A stretch of 64,000 nt of DNA from Pontivivens sp032464575 (lineage in GTDB: Bacteria; Pseudomonadota; Alphaproteobacteria; Rhodobacterales; Rhodobacteraceae), in NCBI GenBank assembly GCA_032464575.1, contig JAWDKM010000005.1:465698-529697 (forward strand). The letters run 5' to 3'. The position numbers and the translations under genes were made by a program. How positions within the stretch are numbered: position 1 is the stretch's first letter; every line of letters begins with the position of its first letter. The notes beneath the pieces are model-generated. The model searched no databases and had not been told where the DNA came from. It worked only from the letters and a program-made list of their open reading frames with translations. This document shows, piece after piece, positions 25,403 to 34,665 of the stretch.

Positions 25403-26101
25403 ATGAACATCTCCAACGCCCCCGCCCCGATCGACGTGCGCAACCTGAACCACTGGTTCGGGATGGGCGACGCGCGCAAGCAGGCGATCTTCGACGTGAA
25501 TGTCAGCATCGCGCGTGGCAGCCTCACGATCCTCATGGGGCCGTCGGGCTCCGGCAAGACGACGGTGCTCACGCTGATGGGGTGCCTACGCGACGTACAG
25601 GACGGATCGGTGAACTTGCTTGGCAGCGAGCTCAACGGCGCGGCGGAGCACCGGCAGGTCCAGCTCCGCCGTCGCCTCGGCTTCATCTTCCAGGCGCACA
25701 ACCTGCATGACAGCCTGACTGCGCGGCAGAACGTACTGATGGGGCTCCAGGTACACGGTCGCGCCCGCGATCCCGAGCTCGAGAACGAGGCGGCGCGCCA
25801 TGTGCTGGAGCTCGTGGGTCTCGGCGACCGCGTGGATTACCTGCCTGCCAACCTCTCCGGCGGGCAGAAACAGCGCGTCGCGGTGGCCCGCGCCCTCGTC
25901 GGCAATCCCGAGATCGTCTTCGCCGACGAGCCCACCGCCGCCCTCGACAAGGAGAGCGGGCGCAACGTGGTGGAGATGCTGAAGGCTTTGGGGCGCGAGC
26001 GGGGCACCACGACCGTCATGGTGACGCACGACAACCGCATCCTGGAACTCGCCGACCGGATCATCACGCTGGAGGACGGCCGGATCGTCTCGGACACGTG
26101 A
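25403..26101 (+). CDS. ABC exporter ATP-binding protein (DevA type)
   Basis: A 232-residue ABC ATPase with Walker A 'GPSGSGKTT', signature 'LSGGQKQR' and Walker B 'IVFADEPTAALD'. DevA-type elements are 'LNHWFGMGDARKQAIFDV' and 'LGFIFQAHNLHDSLTARQNV'. ATG at 25403 follows the DevC stop by one base. A 33-base longer frame is less likely. This is the last gene of the three-gene exporter operon controlled by the TetR palindrome. Confidence 0.93.
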   Translation: MNISNAPAPIDVRNLNHWFGMGDARKQAIFDVNVSIARGSLTILMGPSGSGKTTVLTLMGCLRDVQDGSVNLLGSELNGAAEHRQVQLRRRLGFIFQAHNLHDSLTARQNVLMGLQVHGRARDPELENEAARHVLELVGLGDRVDYLPANLSGGQKQRVAVARALVGNPEIVFADEPTAALDKESGRNVVEMLKALGRERGTTTVMVTHDNRILELADRIITLEDGRIVSDT

Positions 26102-26649
26102 GGTGGGGTATCGGATTTTGGTATGTCCGGTAACGTCCGCTCGGTGCCGGCAGTGCGTCGCGGAAAGGGTTCCGGCGCCGCTTTGCCCTGTTCGTGGATC
26201 TCCCCCGGCTGAATGACGGACAACGCCGCTTGGAACGCCGTCCCGTTTGACGACTGACCGATCTGATGGTGAACGAGATCTTCAAGGCGGAGGCCGGGGG
26301 GCAGCCCCCGGGGAACCGACATCGCCCTGCAAGCCGATCCGGCACGCCCGGATGCCCTCTCCGACATCCTGGAATCCGGTATTGCAACGCCGAACCCGGC
26401 CGTCGCCGGACAGTTAAGCGGGTGTGGATGACCCCGAACAGACCGGGCGGACGTCCTACTGCGGGCCGGGATCATCTGCTGGGTACGCCGGCCGTTCAGG
26501 CCGAGAATGGGCGTGTAGGGGGAGGCGGCCCCGCTCTCGACGACCGTCTCCAAGCTCGGACAGCAGGTATCCGGCATCGACACCCGAGGCCGAGCAGCAT
26601 GGCCGAGCATCCATCGCGACGGCGTCCGTCCCGAAACAGCCACTGAGGG
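26102..26649. other. 548-bp gap with no supported gene
   Basis: Both strands contain only GC-bias reading frames without recognisable domains or good ribosome-binding sites. A strong short hairpin, CCGGGGG/CCCCCGG (26294-26300, 26305-26311), lies in it. Its size between convergent devA and glnD, in otherwise tightly packed DNA, suggests decayed genes or an old insertion scar, but nothing can be identified. Confidence 0.4.
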
Positions 26650-29469
26650 CTAACGCGTGCCCTCTGGCCGCCGCATCACCGCGTCGCGCAGCGCGCGCTC
26701 CACCTGCCGGCGCTTGCTTTCTGAGGTGAGCTTCATCCCGAAGAGATCCTTCACGTAGAACGTATCCACCGCCTGCTCGCCATAGGTCGCAATGATGGCG
26801 GAGAAGATGTTGACGTTCGACGCCGCCAGCGCCCGCGTGAGGTCGTGCAACAGTCCCGGCCGGTCGCGCGTGTCGACCTCCACGATGGTGAACAGGTCCG
26901 ACCCCTGGTTGTCGAAGCGGATGCGGGTGGGGACGATGAAGTCCTTCTCCCGCCGCTTGATCTTGTCCTTCGGATCGAGCGCGGCGCGCGCCACGACCTC
27001 GCCCATCAGGGTGCGCATCACCGTGTCGCGCAGCCGCTTCAACCGCGCCTTCTCGTAGGGCGTCTCGTCCGCGTCCTGGATCCAGAAGACCGAGATCGCG
27101 TAGCCGTCCGAAGTGGTGTAGGTCCGCGCATCCAGGACGTTCGCCCCCACCAGAGCAAGCGCGCCGGCCAGACGGGCGAAGACGCCGGGGTGATCGGGGT
27201 TCACGAAGGTCACGCGGGTCGCGTCGCGGTCCGGATCCTCGACGAAGTCGCTTTCCACGCGGTGGTCGTCCACTGCGGGGATCATATGGGCCACCCGCTC
27301 CTGCGTGGCTGTGGAAAGCCCCAGCCAGTAAGGCGTGTAGTGCCTGTCGAGCTCCGCCTGCACCCGGTCCGCAGGCCAACCCGACAATGTATCGGCAAGG
27401 GCCGTCTTCGCGTCCTCCTCCCGCTGGTCGCGGGTCGGACTTTCGAGCCCGTCGGTCAGGTAGTCCGCGGTGTAGGAGTAGAGCTGGCGCAGCAGCGTGG
27501 CCTTCCAGTTGTTCCACGTATTCGGCCCCACTCCGCGAATGTCGCAGACGGTGAGCACCAGCAGCAGCCGCAGCCGCTCACGGCTCGCCACGATCTTCGC
27601 GAAGTCGCTGACAGTCCGCGGGTCGGAGATATCGCGCTTCTGCGCCGTATCGCTCATCAGGAGGTGGTGGCGCACCAGCCAGACCACCAGCTCCGTGTCC
27701 GCCTCGTCCAGCCCGAGGCGCGGGCAGATCTCCGCCGCCATCTCGGCTCCCAGCTCCGAATGGTCCTCCGGCCGGCCCTTGGCGATGTCGTGCAGCAGCA
27801 TGGCGACGTAGAGCGCACGGCGGTTGATGTCCTTGGCCATGATCTCGGTGGCGTAGGGCAGCTCGTCCTCCAGCTCCCCGCGCTCGATCTTCGACATGAC
27901 GGAGATGCAGGTGATCGTGTGCTCATCCACCGTGTAGTGATGGTACATGTTGAACTGCATCATCGCGACGATGCGCCCGAACTCCGGCAGGAAGGCGCCC
28001 AGCACGCCGGTCTCGTTCATCCGCCGCAGCCCCCGCTCCGGGTTTCGGTTGCCCAGCAGCAGGTCGAGGAAGATGCGGTTGGCCCGCGTGTTGCCGCGGA
28101 TCCCCTCCAGCAGATCGAGATTGGCGGTAGCGAGCCGCAGCGCGTCCGGGTGGATCAGCGCGCCTGTCTCCACCCCCACCTGAAAGAGCCTGAGCAGGTT
28201 CACGGGGTCGGCGAGGAACGCATCGGGATCCTCGACCGTCAGCCGCCCGTCGCTCAACGCGAAGCCGTCCGGCGTCCGATCGCGATAGAAGAAGCCTCCG
28301 AACGCGCGGCTCAGCGAGGGGCGCTGCTTGATGTGCGTCGCCTCCAGCGCAACGAGGAAGATCCGGCTGAGCTCGCCGACGGATCGCGCGTGCAGGAAGT
28401 AGACCTGCATGAAGCGCTCCACCCCGCGCTGGCCGTCCGCATCCTCGAAGCCCATGGCGCGGGCGACCTCGACCTGCATGTCGAAGGTGAGCTGTTCCGT
28501 CGCGCGGCCCGCGGCGAGGTGTAGGTGACAGCGCACCGACCACAGGAAGCTCTCGGCGGCGGAGAAGATCGCATACTCATCCTCGGAGAAGACCCCCTTG
28601 TCGACCAGCGTGCGGATGCTGTCGACGTTGTAGAGGTACTTCTCGATCCAGTAGAGCGCCTGAAGGTCGCGCAGCCCGCCCTTCGATTCCTTGACGTTGG
28701 GCTCGACGAGGTAGCGCGAGCCGCCGCTCTTCTCATGCCGCGTCTCGCGCTCGGCGAGCTTCGCCTCCACGAAGGCAGGACCGGTGTCGCGGAAGAGTTC
28801 GTCCCAGATCCGGGTGTCGAGCTCGGCCGACAGGCCCTCGTCGCCCCAGATCAGCCGTCGTTCCAGAAGCGAGGTGCGGATCGTCATGTCCTCGCGCCCC
28901 AGCCGCAGGCACTGCTCGATCGTGCGCACCGACTGGCCGACCTTCAGCTTGAGGTCCCACAGCAGGTAGAGCACCGCCTCGATCAGGCTCTCGCCCCAGG
29001 CGGTCTGCTTGTAGGGGGTAAGGAACAGGAGATCGACGTCGGAGAACGGCGCCATCTCCGCCCGCCCGAAGCCGCCGACGGCAAGCACCGCGATGCGCTG
29101 GCTCTCGGTCGGCGTCGGATTGGGGTGCAGCCAGCGGGACACGACCTGAAGCGCCGTGCGCACCAGCCCGTCCGTCAGTCGGCTATAGGCGCGCGCGGCC
29201 TGCGGCCCGCAGAGCGGCGCATCGGCAAGTGCTGCCGCGATGCGGGATCGCCCCGTCTCCTGCGCCGTGCGAAGCTCCGCCAGCGCCCGTTCGCGGTATT
29301 CGGCCGGCGTGGATGCGTCGCCGTCCGCGATGCGGGCGACCAGTGCCTCCGTGTCGATCACCCGCCCCGCCAGCTCGAACGCGCTGGCGGACGGGTCGGT
29401 CATCGCCGGGTCAGAAACCGGCGAGTCCGAATGCGGCTGGGGCGGGATCAACAAGCTGGGGTCCGTCAC
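26650..29469 (-). CDS. glnD: [Protein-PII] uridylyltransferase / uridylyl-removing enzyme
   Basis: The nitrogen sensor of 939 residues that adds or removes UMP on PII proteins in response to glutamine. It has a nucleotidyltransferase domain (GGFGRAEMAPFSDVD, residues 132-146), a GlnD linker domain, an HD domain ('VAMLLHDIAKGRPEDHSELG') and two C-terminal ACT domains ('VTFVNPDHPGVFARLAGALA' and 'VEVDTRDRPGLLHDLTRALA'). The GTG start at 29469 has GGAAGTGAG upstream but overlaps the preceding gene by 59 bases. An ATG at 29403 would give 917 residues and no overlap. Confidence 0.96.
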   Translation of the reverse strand: MTDPSLLIPPQPHSDSPVSDPAMTDPSASAFELAGRVIDTEALVARIADGDASTPAEYRERALAELRTAQETGRSRIAAALADAPLCGPQAARAYSRLTDGLVRTALQVVSRWLHPNPTPTESQRIAVLAVGGFGRAEMAPFSDVDLLFLTPYKQTAWGESLIEAVLYLLWDLKLKVGQSVRTIEQCLRLGREDMTIRTSLLERRLIWGDEGLSAELDTRIWDELFRDTGPAFVEAKLAERETRHEKSGGSRYLVEPNVKESKGGLRDLQALYWIEKYLYNVDSIRTLVDKGVFSEDEYAIFSAAESFLWSVRCHLHLAAGRATEQLTFDMQVEVARAMGFEDADGQRGVERFMQVYFLHARSVGELSRIFLVALEATHIKQRPSLSRAFGGFFYRDRTPDGFALSDGRLTVEDPDAFLADPVNLLRLFQVGVETGALIHPDALRLATANLDLLEGIRGNTRANRIFLDLLLGNRNPERGLRRMNETGVLGAFLPEFGRIVAMMQFNMYHHYTVDEHTITCISVMSKIERGELEDELPYATEIMAKDINRRALYVAMLLHDIAKGRPEDHSELGAEMAAEICPRLGLDEADTELVVWLVRHHLLMSDTAQKRDISDPRTVSDFAKIVASRERLRLLLVLTVCDIRGVGPNTWNNWKATLLRQLYSYTADYLTDGLESPTRDQREEDAKTALADTLSGWPADRVQAELDRHYTPYWLGLSTATQERVAHMIPAVDDHRVESDFVEDPDRDATRVTFVNPDHPGVFARLAGALALVGANVLDARTYTTSDGYAISVFWIQDADETPYEKARLKRLRDTVMRTLMGEVVARAALDPKDKIKRREKDFIVPTRIRFDNQGSDLFTIVEVDTRDRPGLLHDLTRALAASNVNIFSAIIATYGEQAVDTFYVKDLFGMKLTSESKRRQVERALRDAVMRRPEGTR

Positions 29470-30643
29470 GGCTCACTTCCATGATCGCGAGCGCACGTTC
29501 GTTGCCGCCATCCGGCCGGAAGCGGAACGCGCCCTCCACCCCGGCGAAACCGGCGGGGCTGGTTATGTTCTGTGCCGCGAACACGTTGAAGTCGCCGGTC
29601 TGGCGGGCCTCCGCGATCAGGGCTGCGACCGCAGCAATACCATCATAGGCGAGCCCCGCAAGCGGATGCGGCTGACTGCCGTAGCGCGAGGCATAGCGCG
29701 ACGCGAAGGCTTCGGCCGGCGCCGGGTCCGCGACCGTGTACCACGCGCCGTCGAGCGCGCGTTCCGCCGCGATGGCCCCGCCCGAGAGCTCCTGCAGGCC
29801 CATGACCTGCACGTTGTCGACGTCGAGGCCATAGAACGGCAGGAAGGACGCGGCGTAGATCAGGCCCGTGCCCCGGTCCGACATCACGACCGCATTGGCG
29901 CCGGCGGAGGTCATCGCACTGGTGAAGGCCTCGCCCGCCGCCGGAATGCCGTCGCGGGACCGGGGATAGGACGCCGACGCCACGAGCTGCGCATTCGTGC
30001 GCCGCGCCGCGGCCTGTACCGCGTTGAGCGCCGCCTGACCCTCGGCATCCTGCGTATGGATCACGCCCGCCCGGTTGCGGCCCTGCGCCGCGGCGAAGGA
30101 GAGCATGCGCGCGGCACTGTCCTCGAAGGTCTTGCCGAGGATGTAGACGTTCTGTCCGGCCACGGCCGGGTTGTTGGAAAAGGCAAAGACCGGCACGCCC
30201 GCCGCCTGCGCCGTCGGGCCCACTTGCGCGACGGAGGTCGAGAAGAGCGGGCCGACGATGACGTCGGCGCCCTGCGCGACGGCCTGCGACGCCGCCCCGG
30301 CCGCGCGGGAGGCCTCGCCCCCCGTCGGGATCACCTGGAGCTGGATGTCGACACCCGTCGCGTCCGCTACCGCGAGCCGCGCCGCCTGCTCCAGCGCGCG
30401 GCCGATCGCGTCGCGCTCCCCGTTGCCGCTGCCCGTGGGCACCAGAAGCGCGACCTGCACCGGCCCGTTCGGATCGACCTGCCCGGGGGCGAGGACCGTA
30501 CGCTCCGGCGCGGTCCGGGTCGGCGTCTCCGGCGCCGCGCGCTGGGTCGGCTGCTGAACGCATCCCGAGACGAGGGCGGCGAGGGCCGCTGCGGCTCCGG
30601 CGCGCAGAATTCGGGTGACGGCGGTCGGTGTTTCGCGCATCAT
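29411..30643 (-). CDS. Penicillin-binding protein activator, LpoA/YraM-like lipoprotein
   Basis: A 410-residue lipoprotein with a signal peptide ending in the lipobox 'ALVSGC' (Cys near residue 26), then a Pro/Thr-rich linker and a periplasmic-binding-protein-like domain: 'VALLVPTGSGNGERDAIGRA', 'VIVGPLFSTSVAQVGPTAQA' and 'AGVPVFAFSNNPAVAGQNVY'. This matches the LppC/LpoA C-terminal domain; in E. coli LpoA activates PBP1A from the outer membrane. The TPR-like N-terminal domain of enterobacterial LpoA is missing here. It is divergent from rsmI, as in E. coli. ATG at 30643 or 30640. Confidence 0.85.
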   Translation of the reverse strand: MMRETPTAVTRILRAGAAAALAALVSGCVQQPTQRAAPETPTRTAPERTVLAPGQVDPNGPVQVALLVPTGSGNGERDAIGRALEQAARLAVADATGVDIQLQVIPTGGEASRAAGAASQAVAQGADVIVGPLFSTSVAQVGPTAQAAGVPVFAFSNNPAVAGQNVYILGKTFEDSAARMLSFAAAQGRNRAGVIHTQDAEGQAALNAVQAAARRTNAQLVASASYPRSRDGIPAAGEAFTSAMTSAGANAVVMSDRGTGLIYAASFLPFYGLDVDNVQVMGLQELSGGAIAAERALDGAWYTVADPAPAEAFASRYASRYGSQPHPLAGLAYDGIAAVAALIAEARQTGDFNVFAAQNITSPAGFAGVEGAFRFRPDGGNERALAIMEVSRDGPQLVDPAPAAFGLAGF

Positions 30644-30751
30644 GCGCCTCCTGTCTCGTTCGGACCGCGCGGCAGTCCGGCGGGTCGGGATCGGCATGGT
30701 AGTCCGCGGCCCGCCCATGGCAAAGCCGGAAATCGTCTATGGAACCCTCCG

Positions 30752-31597
30752 ATGCCAGAGCCCCTCGAGCCCGCGCTCCATCTCGTCTCGACACCGATCG
30801 GAGCAGCGCGCGACATCACGCTGAAGGCGCTCGACGTGCTGGCCGCGGCCGACGTGCTCGCGGCGGAGGACACCCGCACGCTGCGCCGGCTGATGGAGAT
30901 CCATGGCATCGCGCTGAACGGACGGCCCCTGCTGCCCTATCATGATCACAACGGCCCCGCGCAGCGGCCGAAGCTGCTCGCCGCCCTGGCGGAGGGTCGA
31001 AGCGTCGCCTATGCTTCGGACGCGGGAACGCCGCTCGTCGCCGATCCGGGCCTGCAGCTCGCCCGCGCCGCGATCGGGGCGGGTCACGAGGTGCGCACCG
31101 CGCCAGGTGCGTCGGCCCTGCTGGCAGCGCTGGCGGTTGCGGGGCTGCCGACGGACCGCTTCCTGTTCGCGGGTTTCCCGCCGCCCAAGGCCGGGGCCCG
31201 CCGCCGGTTCCTGGAAGATATCGCGCAAGTGCCCGCGACCCTGGTCTTCTACGAAAGCGCCCGGCGGCTCGCCGCGGCGCTGGCGGACATGGCCGACATC
31301 CTCGGCCATACCCGCGACGCCGCCATCTGCCGCGAGCTCACGAAGCGGTTCGAGGAGGTGCGGCGCGGCCCCCTCGGCGACCTGTCGCATCCCGGCGACG
31401 GCCCGCCGCGGGGCGAGATCGTCGTGGTGATCGGCCCCCCGCAGGCGGTCGCCGCCGATGACGAGAGCGTTCTCGCGCTGCTGCGCGGGGCCCTCGAGAC
31501 CATGCGAACCCGGGACGCCGCCGACACGGTGGCCCGGCAGACCGGCCGTCCCCGCAAGGACGTCTACCGGATGGCGCTGGGATTAAGGGAAGATTAG
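30752..31597 (+). CDS. rsmI: 16S rRNA (cytidine(1402)-2'-O)-methyltransferase
   Basis: A 281-residue SAM-dependent enzyme that 2'-O-methylates C1402 in the ribosomal decoding centre. It has the tetrapyrrole-methylase fold with 'LHLVSTPIGAARDITLKALD', 'AEDTRTLRRLM', 'SDAGTPLVADPG' and 'FYESARRL', and the C-terminal 'GRPRKDVYRMAL' helix. Start at 30752. It is the first gene of a plus-strand run rsmI-yraN-BON lipoprotein-gshB. The LpoA-like gene diverges from its 5' side. Confidence 0.96.
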   Translation: MPEPLEPALHLVSTPIGAARDITLKALDVLAAADVLAAEDTRTLRRLMEIHGIALNGRPLLPYHDHNGPAQRPKLLAALAEGRSVAYASDAGTPLVADPGLQLARAAIGAGHEVRTAPGASALLAALAVAGLPTDRFLFAGFPPPKAGARRRFLEDIAQVPATLVFYESARRLAAALADMADILGHTRDAAICRELTKRFEEVRRGPLGDLSHPGDGPPRGEIVVVIGPPQAVAADDESVLALLRGALETMRTRDAADTVARQTGRPRKDVYRMALGLRED

Positions 31598-31620
31598 GGA
31601 ATTCATGGTGTGACGACTGC

Positions 31621-32070
31621 ATGTCAGTCGAACCGAGACAGCTCGATTTCCTCGCCGCCCTCGATGGTCCGCCGCTCCCGACGCCGCCATGCCCGGACCG
31701 CGAGCGACGCCGGCGCCGCGGCGCACTCTCCCATGCGGCCGGCACGGCGGCGGAGGAGACGGCGCTGCGGCTCTACCGCATGCAGGGGGCGCGGCTCGTG
31801 GCGCGCCGGTTCCGCCGTCGCGGCGTGGGTGAGATCGACCTCATCGTAGAAATCGGCGGCAGGCTCGTCTTCTGCGAGGTCAAGTCGCGCCGCACGCTGG
31901 AGGAGGCGGCAGCCGCGATCACGCCCCGGCAATGGTCGCGCTTGGAGGCGGCGGCGAACACCTATATCATGGAACACGGAGTGAGCGCCCGGACCGAACT
32001 GCGCTTTGACGTGGTCCTCGCCGACCGGCAGGGCGGTGTCGAGATCCTGGAGAATGCTCACCCGTACTGA
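31621..32070 (+). CDS. yraN: YraN family protein (UPF0102)
   Basis: A 149-residue protein with the endonuclease-like core of UPF0102: 'GTAAEETALRLYRMQGARLV', 'RRGVGEIDLIVEIGGRLVFC' and 'EVKSR'. The D-x-E-x-K arrangement resembles a Holliday-junction-resolvase/PD-(D/E)xK site, but the function is unproven. The N-terminal 40 residues are variable. It follows rsmI by 23 bases, the same neighbours as in E. coli. Confidence 0.92.
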   Translation: MSVEPRQLDFLAALDGPPLPTPPCPDRERRRRRGALSHAAGTAAEETALRLYRMQGARLVARRFRRRGVGEIDLIVEIGGRLVFCEVKSRRTLEEAAAAITPRQWSRLEAAANTYIMEHGVSARTELRFDVVLADRQGGVEILENAHPY

Positions 32071-32101
32071 GGCTGGAACACAGGCGAAAAAGGGATCGAG
32101 C

Positions 32102-32704
32102 ATGTCTTTCTTCAAACGGGGGCCGGGCCTGACGCTCGCCTTTGCGCTCATGCTGGGCGGATGCGCCCCGCTCACGGTCGGCGGGCTCGCCACCGGTGCG
32201 GTCACGGCCGCGCAGGAGCGCAGCACCGGCGAGGCGCTCACCGATACCGAGATCAAGGTACGGATCAACAACGCCCTCCTGCAGACCGATGCCGGCCTTT
32301 TCGGCCAAGTGTCCACCGACGTGACGGAGGGCCGCGTCGTGCTGCTCGGCGCCGTTCCGAACGAGGCGCGGCGCGCGCAGGCCGGGGAGATCGCCCTCTC
32401 CGTCCAGGACGTCCGCGAGGTGATCAACGAGCTCATCGTGGCTGACCGCGGCTTCCGCGACCTTGCCAACGACGCGCGGATCAGCAACACGGTGCGCTTC
32501 CGCCTCCTCGACTTGGAGGACGTGCAGTTCGTGAACTACAGCGTTGAAACGGTGAATGGTGTGGTCCATGTGATGGGGCTGGCGCAGGACGCCGACGAAC
32601 TGCGCCGGGTCACGGAGGCTGCATCACGTGTGTCCGGCGTTCAGCAGGTGGTCAGCCACGTGCTGTTCGTGGACGATCCACGGCGCCGGCGCGACAACAC
32701 CTGA
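32102..32704 (+). CDS. Double-BON-domain lipoprotein (DolP/YraP-like)
   Basis: A 200-residue lipoprotein: signal 'MSFFKRGPGLTLAFALMLGG' followed by the acceptor Cys (lipobox LGGC). Two BON domains follow (about 48-112 and 122-187; 'EIKVRINNALLQ..', 'GRVVLLGAVPN', then 'NTVRFRLLDLEDVQFVNYSV' and 'VVHVMGLAQDADELRRVTEA'). In E. coli YraP/DolP has the same layout, sits at division sites in the outer membrane, and is also next to yraN and lpoA. The match of domain order and neighbours supports orthology. It is followed by gshB. Confidence 0.88.
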   Translation: MSFFKRGPGLTLAFALMLGGCAPLTVGGLATGAVTAAQERSTGEALTDTEIKVRINNALLQTDAGLFGQVSTDVTEGRVVLLGAVPNEARRAQAGEIALSVQDVREVINELIVADRGFRDLANDARISNTVRFRLLDLEDVQFVNYSVETVNGVVHVMGLAQDADELRRVTEAASRVSGVQQVVSHVLFVDDPRRRRDNT

Positions 32705-32744
32705 GCGCCCGATCCCGGGCGCCCCGTCCCGTAAAGGAGAGGCG

Positions 32745-33686
32745 ATGACGCTCAAGGTCGCCGTTCAGATGGACCCGCTCGCCGATGTCGACATCGACGC
32801 GGACAGCACCTTCCGCATCATGGAGGAGGCCGAGGCGCGCGGGCACCACCTCTTCGCCTATACCCCGAACGGGCTGAGCTGGCGGGAGGGGCGCGTGCTC
32901 GCCCGCGGTCACCGCGTCTCCCTGCGGCGGACACACGGCGACCATTACGATGCGGAGCCGGAGACCGAGGTCGACCTCGCCGACTGGGACGTGGTCTGGC
33001 TGCGCCAGGATCCGCCCTTCGACATGAGCTACATCACGACAACGCACTTGCTCGACTTCGTCCATCCCGCCACCTTGGTGGTCAACGACCCGACCTGGGT
33101 GCGCAACTTCCCCGAGAAGCTGCTAGTCCTCCGCTTTCCGGAGCTGACGCCGCCAACGCTGATCGCCCGCGACCTGCAGACCCTGCGCGAGTTCCGCGCC
33201 GAGCACGAGGACGTCATCCTCAAGCCGCTCTACGGCAATGGCGGCGCGGGCGTGTTCCGCCTGACGCCCGAGGATCGCAACCTCGCCTCGCTGCACGAGC
33301 TCTTCTCCGGCATCAACCGCGAGCCCTTGATCATGCAGAAGTTCCTGCCCGCCGTCTCGAAGGGCGACAAGCGCATCATCCTGGTCGACGGCGAGCCGGT
33401 GGGCGCGATCAACCGCGTGCCGGCGGCGGGCGAGACCCGGTCCAACATGCATGTCGGCGGCAGGGCGGAGAAGGTGGAGCTAACCGCGCGCGATCGCGAG
33501 ATCTGCGCCGCCATCGGCCCGACGCTGCGCGATCACGGGCAGATCTTCGTGGGCATCGACGTGATCGGCGACTGGCTGACCGAAATCAACGTGACCTCCC
33601 CCACCGGCCTGCAGGAGCTGGAGCGGTTCGAGGGCACGAACGTCACCGCCCGCATCTGGGAGGCAATCGAGGCGCGACTGACCTGA
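32745..33686 (+). CDS. gshB: Glutathione synthase
   Basis: A 313-residue ATP-grasp enzyme joining gamma-glutamylcysteine and glycine. The start 'MTLKVAVQMDPLADVDIDAD' and 'LRQDPPFDMSYITTTHLLD' are diagnostic, with 'VVNDPTWVRNFPEKLL', 'VILKPLYGNGGAGVFRL' and 'INVTSPTGLQEL' forming the ATP and glycine sites. AAAGGAG precedes the ATG at 32745. The next gene starts inside its stop codon (TGATG). A ChaC-like glutathione degradation enzyme lies 4 kb downstream. Confidence 0.97.
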   Translation: MTLKVAVQMDPLADVDIDADSTFRIMEEAEARGHHLFAYTPNGLSWREGRVLARGHRVSLRRTHGDHYDAEPETEVDLADWDVVWLRQDPPFDMSYITTTHLLDFVHPATLVVNDPTWVRNFPEKLLVLRFPELTPPTLIARDLQTLREFRAEHEDVILKPLYGNGGAGVFRLTPEDRNLASLHELFSGINREPLIMQKFLPAVSKGDKRIILVDGEPVGAINRVPAAGETRSNMHVGGRAEKVELTARDREICAAIGPTLRDHGQIFVGIDVIGDWLTEINVTSPTGLQELERFEGTNVTARIWEAIEARLT

Positions 33687-34663
33687 TGTCGATCCAGCTT
33701 GCCATCCTCAACACCTACCTGCGCTGGATCGAGAAACCGCTGCTCGCCCGCGCGCCCGACGATGCGATGCGCCTGCGCGCGGGCATGAAGCGCACCGCGG
33801 ATCGCGTGTTCCGCTGGCCCGAAACCGTACGCCAGCACGGCGACTTCGTGCCCGGCCCCTACGGCTCGATCGAATGCGTCTGGATCATCCCCGACGGCGC
33901 ACCGCAGGACCGGATGATCATTCATTTCCACGGCGGCGCCTTCCTGATGGGCTCGCCCGCCACGCATCGCCACCTCGCCGCGGCCCTGGCGGAGCGCACC
34001 GGCCTGCGGGTGCTGCTGCCGCACTACCGTCTCGCGCCCGAGCATCCGTTCCCCGCCGCGGTCGAGGACGCGCAGGCGGTCTGGCAGGCCCTGCTCGATC
34101 GCGGACTTGCGCCCTCGCGGATCGGTCTGACCGGGGACAGCGCCGGTGGCGGGCTCGCCCTCGCACTGCTGCACATCCTATGCACGCGCGATGCCGGGCG
34201 ACCCGGTGCCCTCGCCCTGATGAGCCCGTGGACCGACATGACCCTCTCGGGCGAGAGCTACGAGCGCAACGTCGCGCGCGAGGCGATGCTGCCCTTCCCC
34301 CGCATCGCGCAGGCCCGCGACATCTACATGGATGGCCGACCGGCAGACGATCCGACGGCCTCGCCGCTCTTTGGCACCTTTCCCGGCGCGCCGCCTGTGC
34401 TGATCCACGGCAGCGGTGCCGAGGTGCTGGAGGACGACGCCCGCCTGATGGCGGCGCGGCTGGAGCGCTTCGACGCCGACGTGACGCTGGAGATGTGGAA
34501 CCGCACACCGCATTGCTGGCACATGTTCCACGGCTGGCTGCCGGAGGCGGACGAGGCGCTGGACCGCATTGGCGCATTCCTGCGGCATCATCTCGACGCC
34601 GAAGCGCTGGAAAAGCCCGAGCGTGCACGTTACGAGGAGCTTCGACCTCCAGCGAAGGCCTGA
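33686..34663 (+). CDS. Alpha/beta hydrolase (HSL-type esterase)
   Basis: A 325-residue esterase/lipase-like enzyme with the oxyanion motif 'IIHFHGGAFLMGSPATHRH' (HGGAF), the nucleophile elbow 'GDSAGGGLALALLH', 'PHYRLAPEHPFPAAVEDA' and a C-terminal His region 'NRTPHCWHMFHGWLPEADEA'. This is the hormone-sensitive-lipase family. The natural ester is unknown. It overlaps the gshB stop by one base and precedes hisC by 2 bases, so it belongs to the same transcript. Confidence 0.88.
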   Translation: MSIQLAILNTYLRWIEKPLLARAPDDAMRLRAGMKRTADRVFRWPETVRQHGDFVPGPYGSIECVWIIPDGAPQDRMIIHFHGGAFLMGSPATHRHLAAALAERTGLRVLLPHYRLAPEHPFPAAVEDAQAVWQALLDRGLAPSRIGLTGDSAGGGLALALLHILCTRDAGRPGALALMSPWTDMTLSGESYERNVAREAMLPFPRIAQARDIYMDGRPADDPTASPLFGTFPGAPPVLIHGSGAEVLEDDARLMAARLERFDADVTLEMWNRTPHCWHMFHGWLPEADEALDRIGAFLRHHLDAEALEKPERARYEELRPPAKA

Positions 34664-34665
34664 AA

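Noticed and set aside
23006..26101. Type I secretion system for the neighbouring RTX protein
   Set aside because: The permease and ATPase are separate MacB/DevC-type proteins, not a fused HlyB-type exporter, and the operon is controlled by its own TetR. RTX export is probably encoded elsewhere.
26266..26646. 126-codon plus-strand frame in the gap before glnD
   Set aside because: The sequence is rich in Arg, Pro and His with no motif, and no ribosome-binding site is convincing.
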